This document shows positions 10,326 through 12,992 of a stretch of DNA of 12,992 bases, piece by piece. Made by a program: the position numbers and the translations under genes. Under the pieces are notes generated by a model that saw only the letters and a program-made list of their open reading frames with translations, was not told the DNA's origin and did not search any database. The stretch's first letter is position 1; every line of letters starts with the position of its first letter. The DNA is taken from assembly GCA_035280505.1 (NCBI GenBank), contig DATEFT010001016.1:1-12992 (forward strand). The letters run 5' to 3'. This DNA comes from JAKEHZ01 sp035280505 (GTDB lineage Bacteria; Acidobacteriota; Blastocatellia; RBC074).

Positions 10326-10378
10326 ACCGCGAAATACGCGAAAGATTGATGTTTCGCGTGTTTCGCGTGTTTCGCAGT
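10326..10378. repeat. Dispersed palindromic repeat, copy 2, possible bidirectional terminator
   Basis: The left arm ACCGCGAAATACGCGAAA (10326-10343) pairs with TTTCGCGTGTTTCGCAGT (10361-10378) at 16 of 18 positions. The right half contains three 9-bp units, TTTCGCGTG twice and TTTCGCAGT. It starts 24 bp after the hrpB stop and ends 3 bp before the stop codon of the convergent aminotransferase gene, so it could end both transcripts, though neither side has a clear T tract. Confidence 0.8.
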
Positions 10379-10381
10379 CGC

Positions 10382-11560
10382 TTATCGGAGTTTATGCAGC
10401 TTCTCGGCCGCCGCCTGGAGCGTCTCGTCGCGCTTGCAGTAGCAGAATCTCACCTGTTGGGCGCCGAGTTCCGGCCGCCGATAGAAACTGCTGCCCGGAA
10501 CGACCGCCACCCCGATCTCCCGGACCAGGTGTTCGGTGAACTTGACGTCGTCCGCAAATCCGAAATTCGAGATCTCGGTCATGATGTAGTAGGCGCCGTC
10601 CGGTTTGAAGCACTTGAAGCCGACCTCTTCCAGGACTCCCAGCAGATAGTCCCGCCGGGTTCGGTAGTCCTGCTGCAGCTTCTGGTAGTAGCTCGGCGGG
10701 AGGCTCAGGGCATAGACGCCGGCCTCCTGGAGCGGAGCGGCGGCGCCGACCGTCAGGAAATCGTGCACCTGGCGGATCCCGTTGATCAGGTCCGGGGCCG
10801 CGATCGCATAGCCGACCCGCCAGCCGGTGACCGAGTAGGTCTTTGAGAGGCTGTTGATGGTGACCGTCCGATCGCGCATGCCGTCGAGAGTGGCGATCGC
10901 CACGTGTCCCTGGCTGCCGAAACCGCTCGACGAATCCGGATACCAGATGTGCTCGTAGATCTCATCGGTAAACGCCAGAACGTCGTATTCGAGACAGAGG
11001 TCCGCAATCAACCGGAGTTCGTCGCGGGAGAAGACCTTGCCGGTGGGATTGTGAGGAGTATTGATGATGATGGCCCGGGTCTTTTCATTGAAGGCCGCCC
11101 GGAGTTCGGCCGGATCGAACCGCCAATCGGGTGCGTAGAGCGTGACGTACCGGGTCACGGCATCCGAGAGAATCGCGTCGGGATGGTAGTTTTCGTAGAA
11201 CGGCTCGAAGACGATCACTTCATCCCCCGGATTCAGGAGGGCCATCATGGTCGCGATCATGGCCTCGGTCGAACCGCAGGTGACGACGATCTCGCGGTCC
11301 GGATCCAGGTCGAGGCCGAGATTCCATTTGGACTTGGCGGCGATCGCCTCGCGGAAGCGTTTGGCTCCCCAGGTGATCGCATATTGATTGATATCCGCCT
11401 CGATGGCCTCGCAGGCCGCCCGTTTGATGTCCGCCGGGGCGGGGAAGTCGGGATAGCCCTGCGAGAGGTTGATCGCGCCGTAGAGCGCCGCCTGCCGGGT
11501 CATGTCGCGGATGACCGATTCGGTGAACCGCGAGACCTTGTGCGAAACACGATTTCTCAT
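10382..11560 (-). CDS. Class I/II PLP-dependent aminotransferase
   Basis: This 392-aa protein is a fold-type I aminotransferase of the class I/II family. It has NLSQGYPDFP at 31-40, NQYAITWG at 58-65 (substrate/PLP side), NPTG at 171-174 with the ring-contacting Asn171, TDEIYEH at 198-204 with Asp199 and Tyr202, SLSKTYSVTGWRVGY at 237-251 with the Schiff-base Lys240 and Arg248, and a C-terminal QVRFCYCK block whose Arg should bind the substrate carboxylate. It most resembles the aspartate/methionine/aromatic aminotransferase group; the exact amino acid cannot be decided. The frame is open further upstream, but ATG 11560 is chosen because it starts 10 nt after the stop of the upstream small gene and gives the usual family length. 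No Shine-Dalgarno is visible, so translation may depend on coupling to that gene. It converges on hrpB across the palindromic repeat. Confidence 0.94.
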   Translation of the reverse strand: MRNRVSHKVSRFTESVIRDMTRQAALYGAINLSQGYPDFPAPADIKRAACEAIEADINQYAITWGAKRFREAIAAKSKWNLGLDLDPDREIVVTCGSTEAMIATMMALLNPGDEVIVFEPFYENYHPDAILSDAVTRYVTLYAPDWRFDPAELRAAFNEKTRAIIINTPHNPTGKVFSRDELRLIADLCLEYDVLAFTDEIYEHIWYPDSSSGFGSQGHVAIATLDGMRDRTVTINSLSKTYSVTGWRVGYAIAAPDLINGIRQVHDFLTVGAAAPLQEAGVYALSLPPSYYQKLQQDYRTRRDYLLGVLEEVGFKCFKPDGAYYIMTEISNFGFADDVKFTEHLVREIGVAVVPGSSFYRRPELGAQQVRFCYCKRDETLQAAAEKLHKLR

Positions 11561-11570
11561 GGGGGTAGGC

Positions 11571-11792
11571 TCAGGGATTGATCTTGGTGACGACCTTGTT
11601 TCCGGCTCCGCGTTTGACGGTGCGTTTGACCAACTGCTCGACATCGGACCGCAACAACCATTTGGCGTCGTCCTGTTCGATCACGCGAATGGCTCCCTGG
11701 GCGGCGGCCAGATCGAGCATCGTCGCGGGTACCTGATATTCACGAGCCGCGCTTTTAAAACTCATCAGATCTTTGCTGTCGTAGACGCTCAT
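11571..11792 (-). CDS. Small protein with excisionase/MerR-like helix-turn-helix appearance
   Basis: This 73-aa protein is not one I recognise by sequence. Its layout resembles small excisionase/AlpA-type DNA-binding proteins: residues about 12-60 (SFKSAAREYQVPATMLDLAA, then a turn, a short strand pair ending in DAKWLLR, and SDVEQLV) line up with the usual pattern of an 'AAxxLxV' helix, recognition helix, wing and 'DLExL' helix. The C-terminus (KRTVKRGAGNKVVTK) is basic. DNA binding is therefore inferred, not shown. The frame opens at 11825, but ATG 11792 is chosen because AGGAG lies 9 nt upstream, while the upper ATG has none. A strong promoter lies about 57 bp upstream. The aminotransferase gene follows after 10 nt, so the two form an operon. 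A symmetric site between the divergent promoters would be a natural target for it. Confidence 0.7.
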   Translation of the reverse strand: MSVYDSKDLMSFKSAAREYQVPATMLDLAAAQGAIRVIEQDDAKWLLRSDVEQLVKRTVKRGAGNKVVTKINP

Positions 11793-11848
11793 TGCAAAAT
11801 ACTCCTGCTGGGAATTAAACTGCATTTATGAACAGGGGTGAAGGCGTG

Positions 11849-11877
11849 ATAATAGGGATGTTAAAGTCTGGTGTCAA
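11849..11877 (-). promoter_or_regulatory. Strong sigma70-type promoter for the small HTH gene and aminotransferase
   Basis: On the minus strand a perfect TTGACA (11877-11872) is separated by exactly 17 nt from TATTAT (11854-11849), five of six bases of the -10 consensus. Transcription should start near 11842, about 50 nt before the ATG at 11792. This also makes the upper ATG at 11825 less likely. Confidence 0.7.
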
Positions 11878-11878
11878 A

Positions 11879-11893
11879 GCGATTGAAGATCGC
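11879..11893. promoter_or_regulatory. Inverted repeat between divergent -35 boxes, operator candidate
   Basis: GCGAT-N5-ATCGC is a perfect 5+5 inverted repeat. It sits in the 20-bp gap between the two divergent -35 boxes (11878-11897) and is centred within about 2 bp of the middle of that gap. A dimeric protein bound here could control both promoters. Confidence 0.45.
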
Positions 11894-11897
11894 GCAC

Positions 11898-11926
11898 TTG
11901 AAATCCATCCCACTGCCTACTACAAT
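11898..11926 (+). promoter_or_regulatory. Strong sigma70-type promoter for the zf-HC2 gene and lptD-like gene
   Basis: TTGAAA (11898-11903, five of six bases) is followed after exactly 17 nt by TACAAT (11921-11926, five of six). Transcription should begin near 11933, giving a leader of about 53 nt. The gene's Shine-Dalgarno GGAG (11974-11977) is 8 nt from the ATG at 11986. Confidence 0.7.
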
Positions 11927-11985
11927 GCAATGGCCGACCGAGATCTAAATCAACCCCTGATGGTAACCCTAGTGGAGATGTTACT

Positions 11986-12444
11986 ATGGAGTGCTCCCAA
12001 TTCGAGGAACTGATCAGCGACTATCTAGATTGCGGCCTGGCACGTCCAGTGCGGCGGGATTTTTGCGAGCATCTGCTCGCCTGCCGTGCGTGTCATGTAG
12101 TTTTCAACGAGATTCGAGAAACGATCGACGCCTGCCGCCAGTTGAGAGAGTCGCAGTTGCGTGAAATCGCGCTCCTGGCTGAAGTCGAACAGCGGATTCT
12201 CAGTGCGACGAGCCCCGGGGAGATGCTCAGTTGCCGCCTGTTGGATGCGCTGATCTCGGACTATTTTGATGGGATTATCGAGAGCTCTTATGAGAAGATG
12301 TTCAACGAACACTTTGCCGCCTGCGGAAGTTGTCGCCGGTTGGTCGAAGGCGTTCGCGAATCGCTCGAAGAGCAGGAATCGGTCGACGTTCCGGCGGAAC
12401 TATGCGACCGAATTCTGGCTGCAACTGTAGGCGCCCGGCGCTAA
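11986..12444 (+). CDS. Protein with two tandem zf-HC2 (anti-sigma-type zinc-binding) modules
   Basis: This 152-aa protein contains two copies of the zf-HC2 zinc-binding fold found in anti-sigma factors. Module 1 has Cys3, His29, Cys33 and Cys36; module 2 has Cys83, His109, Cys113 and Cys116. Each has the H-x3-C-x2-C core and the same 26-residue spacing from the first Cys. The similarity goes beyond the zinc ligands: LISDYLD (9-15) matches LISDYFD (89-95), and each module ends with a helix containing RILSAT (70-75) or RILAAT (142-147). An internal duplication of about 75-80 residues explains this. No membrane segment follows, unlike classic membrane anti-sigma factors, so the protein should be cytoplasmic. 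No sigma-factor gene is in the window, so its partner is unknown; a redox or zinc-sensing role is possible. GGAG 8 nt upstream supports the start. It lies 17 nt before the lptD-like gene, and the two are probably one operon. Confidence 0.87.
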   Translation: MECSQFEELISDYLDCGLARPVRRDFCEHLLACRACHVVFNEIRETIDACRQLRESQLREIALLAEVEQRILSATSPGEMLSCRLLDALISDYFDGIIESSYEKMFNEHFAACGSCRRLVEGVRESLEEQESVDVPAELCDRILAATVGARR

Positions 12445-12461
12445 ACTCCCAACGATCTTAC

Positions 12462-12992
12462 ATGTTACAAATCAAGAGATTTTTCTGTTGTCTTTTCCTC
12501 GCCCTGGTCTGCCCCCTTATATCTACAGCACAGCAACCTGAAAATATCGAGAAGAAGGTTGAAAACCCCATTGGCGTGGCCGAGGAAGAGAAGAAGTCTC
12601 TACGGCAGGTGCGAACTCAACAGGTCGCCATCGTCGCCACCTCGAATTCAGGTGAACCGGCAGAGGTCTTCATCGAGGCCGAGAACCAGGGAGTGGAGGG
12701 CAATGCCATTCTGGCCTCGGGCAATGTCCAGGTGACCTATGCCGATATGCTGATCATTGCCGACCGGGCCACCTACAACAAGGCCACCGCGGACCTGATC
12801 GCCGAGGGCAACGTCTTCTTCGAGCAACAGGGCCAGCGGATGAGCGGCGAACGGATCGAGCTCAACGCCAAGACCAAACGGGGCACCATCTTCACCTCGA
12901 CGGCCTTCACCAACCATACTCCGGACGGGACCATGGTCGTGATCGACTCCAAGTGGGCCCACAAGACCGGCGAGGATACCTACAACCTGGAG
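12462..12992 (+). CDS. LptD/OstA-like LPS-assembly protein (partial, N-terminal part)
   Basis: The frame is open from ATG 12462 to the right edge (177 codons). A signal peptide (MLQIKRF, hydrophobic core to about residue 20, likely cleavage after STA near 23) sends the protein to the periplasm or outer membrane. After a charged Glu/Lys-rich linker, residues about 68-145 carry the OstA/LptA-like beta-jellyroll repeat: EAENQGVEGNAILASGNVQV, DMLIIADRATYNKATADLIA, EGNVFF, then GQRMSGERIELN. This fold carries LPS across the periplasm, and in LptD it is followed by an outer-membrane beta-barrel. The barrel would lie beyond the window, so LptA or another OstA-domain protein cannot be excluded; the long linker and the fold's position favour LptD. 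No Shine-Dalgarno is clear. It lies 17 nt after the twin zf-HC2 gene and is probably driven by the promoter at 11898-11926. Confidence 0.85.
   Translation, partial: MLQIKRFFCCLFLALVCPLISTAQQPENIEKKVENPIGVAEEEKKSLRQVRTQQVAIVATSNSGEPAEVFIEAENQGVEGNAILASGNVQVTYADMLIIADRATYNKATADLIAEGNVFFEQQGQRMSGERIELNAKTKRGTIFTSTAFTNHTPDGTMVVIDSKWAHKTGEDTYNLE

Noticed and set aside
10361..10378. The TTTCGCGTG units as a possible CRISPR or iteron array.
   Set aside because: The units are contiguous, only 9 bp, without spacers, and belong to a palindrome with a second copy elsewhere in the window; no cas or replication gene is near.
11828..12013. A 61-codon plus-strand frame across the divergent promoter region.
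   Set aside because: It starts upstream of the predicted plus-strand transcript start, runs across both promoters and overlaps the zf-HC2 gene in another frame; no ribosome-binding site or recognisable product.

Overview
The window reads as ordinary chromosomal DNA of a GC-rich, Gram-negative, diderm bacterium. The gene set (an LptD/OstA-type outer-membrane protein, DUF1080 and DUF3500 secreted proteins, HrpB, a zf-HC2 protein) together with short palindromic 'fRVFRVFRG'-type intergenic repeats would fit Acidobacteriota or a neighbouring phylum. That placement is inference from gene content, not a database result. I see no rRNA, tRNA, CRISPR array, transposase or phage gene.

Layout. (1) Positions 1-4033, minus strand: a surface-glycan module in the order DegT-type sugar aminotransferase, PglC/WcaJ-type phosphoglycosyl transferase (ATGA overlap), then a FlaA1/PglF/WbpM-like membrane nucleotide-sugar 4,6-dehydratase that runs off the left edge. 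Together they can make a 4-amino-6-deoxy sugar nucleotide and put the first sugar phosphate on a polyprenyl phosphate. A degenerate 8-bp tandem repeat sits at the upstream edge of the module. (2) 4241-5263, minus: a two-helix K+ channel with cytoplasmic RCK domains. (3) 5350-6288, minus: a secreted DUF1080 protein, followed by a strong hairpin. (4) 6289-6644: a 356-bp intergenic region with several palindromes, a candidate promoter for the next gene and copy 1 of a dispersed palindromic repeat. (5) 6645-10302, plus: a membrane-anchored DUF3500 protein and the helicase HrpB. (6) 10303-10381: copy 2 of the repeat, between convergent genes. (7) 10382-11792, minus: a class I/II aminotransferase preceded by a 73-aa protein that resembles an excisionase-type helix-turn-helix. 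(8) 11793-11985: a compact divergent promoter region with two good sigma70-type promoters back to back and an inverted repeat centred between their -35 boxes. (9) 11986-12992, plus: a protein made of two tandem zf-HC2 (anti-sigma-type zinc-binding) modules, then the start of an LptD-like gene cut by the right edge.

The most interesting place is 11571-12461: a possible small regulator, a symmetric operator-like site between two divergent promoters, and an unusual duplicated zinc-finger protein directly ahead of an envelope-biogenesis gene. The first gene (1-2018) and the last gene (12462-12992) are both cut by the window edges, so their ends are unknown.
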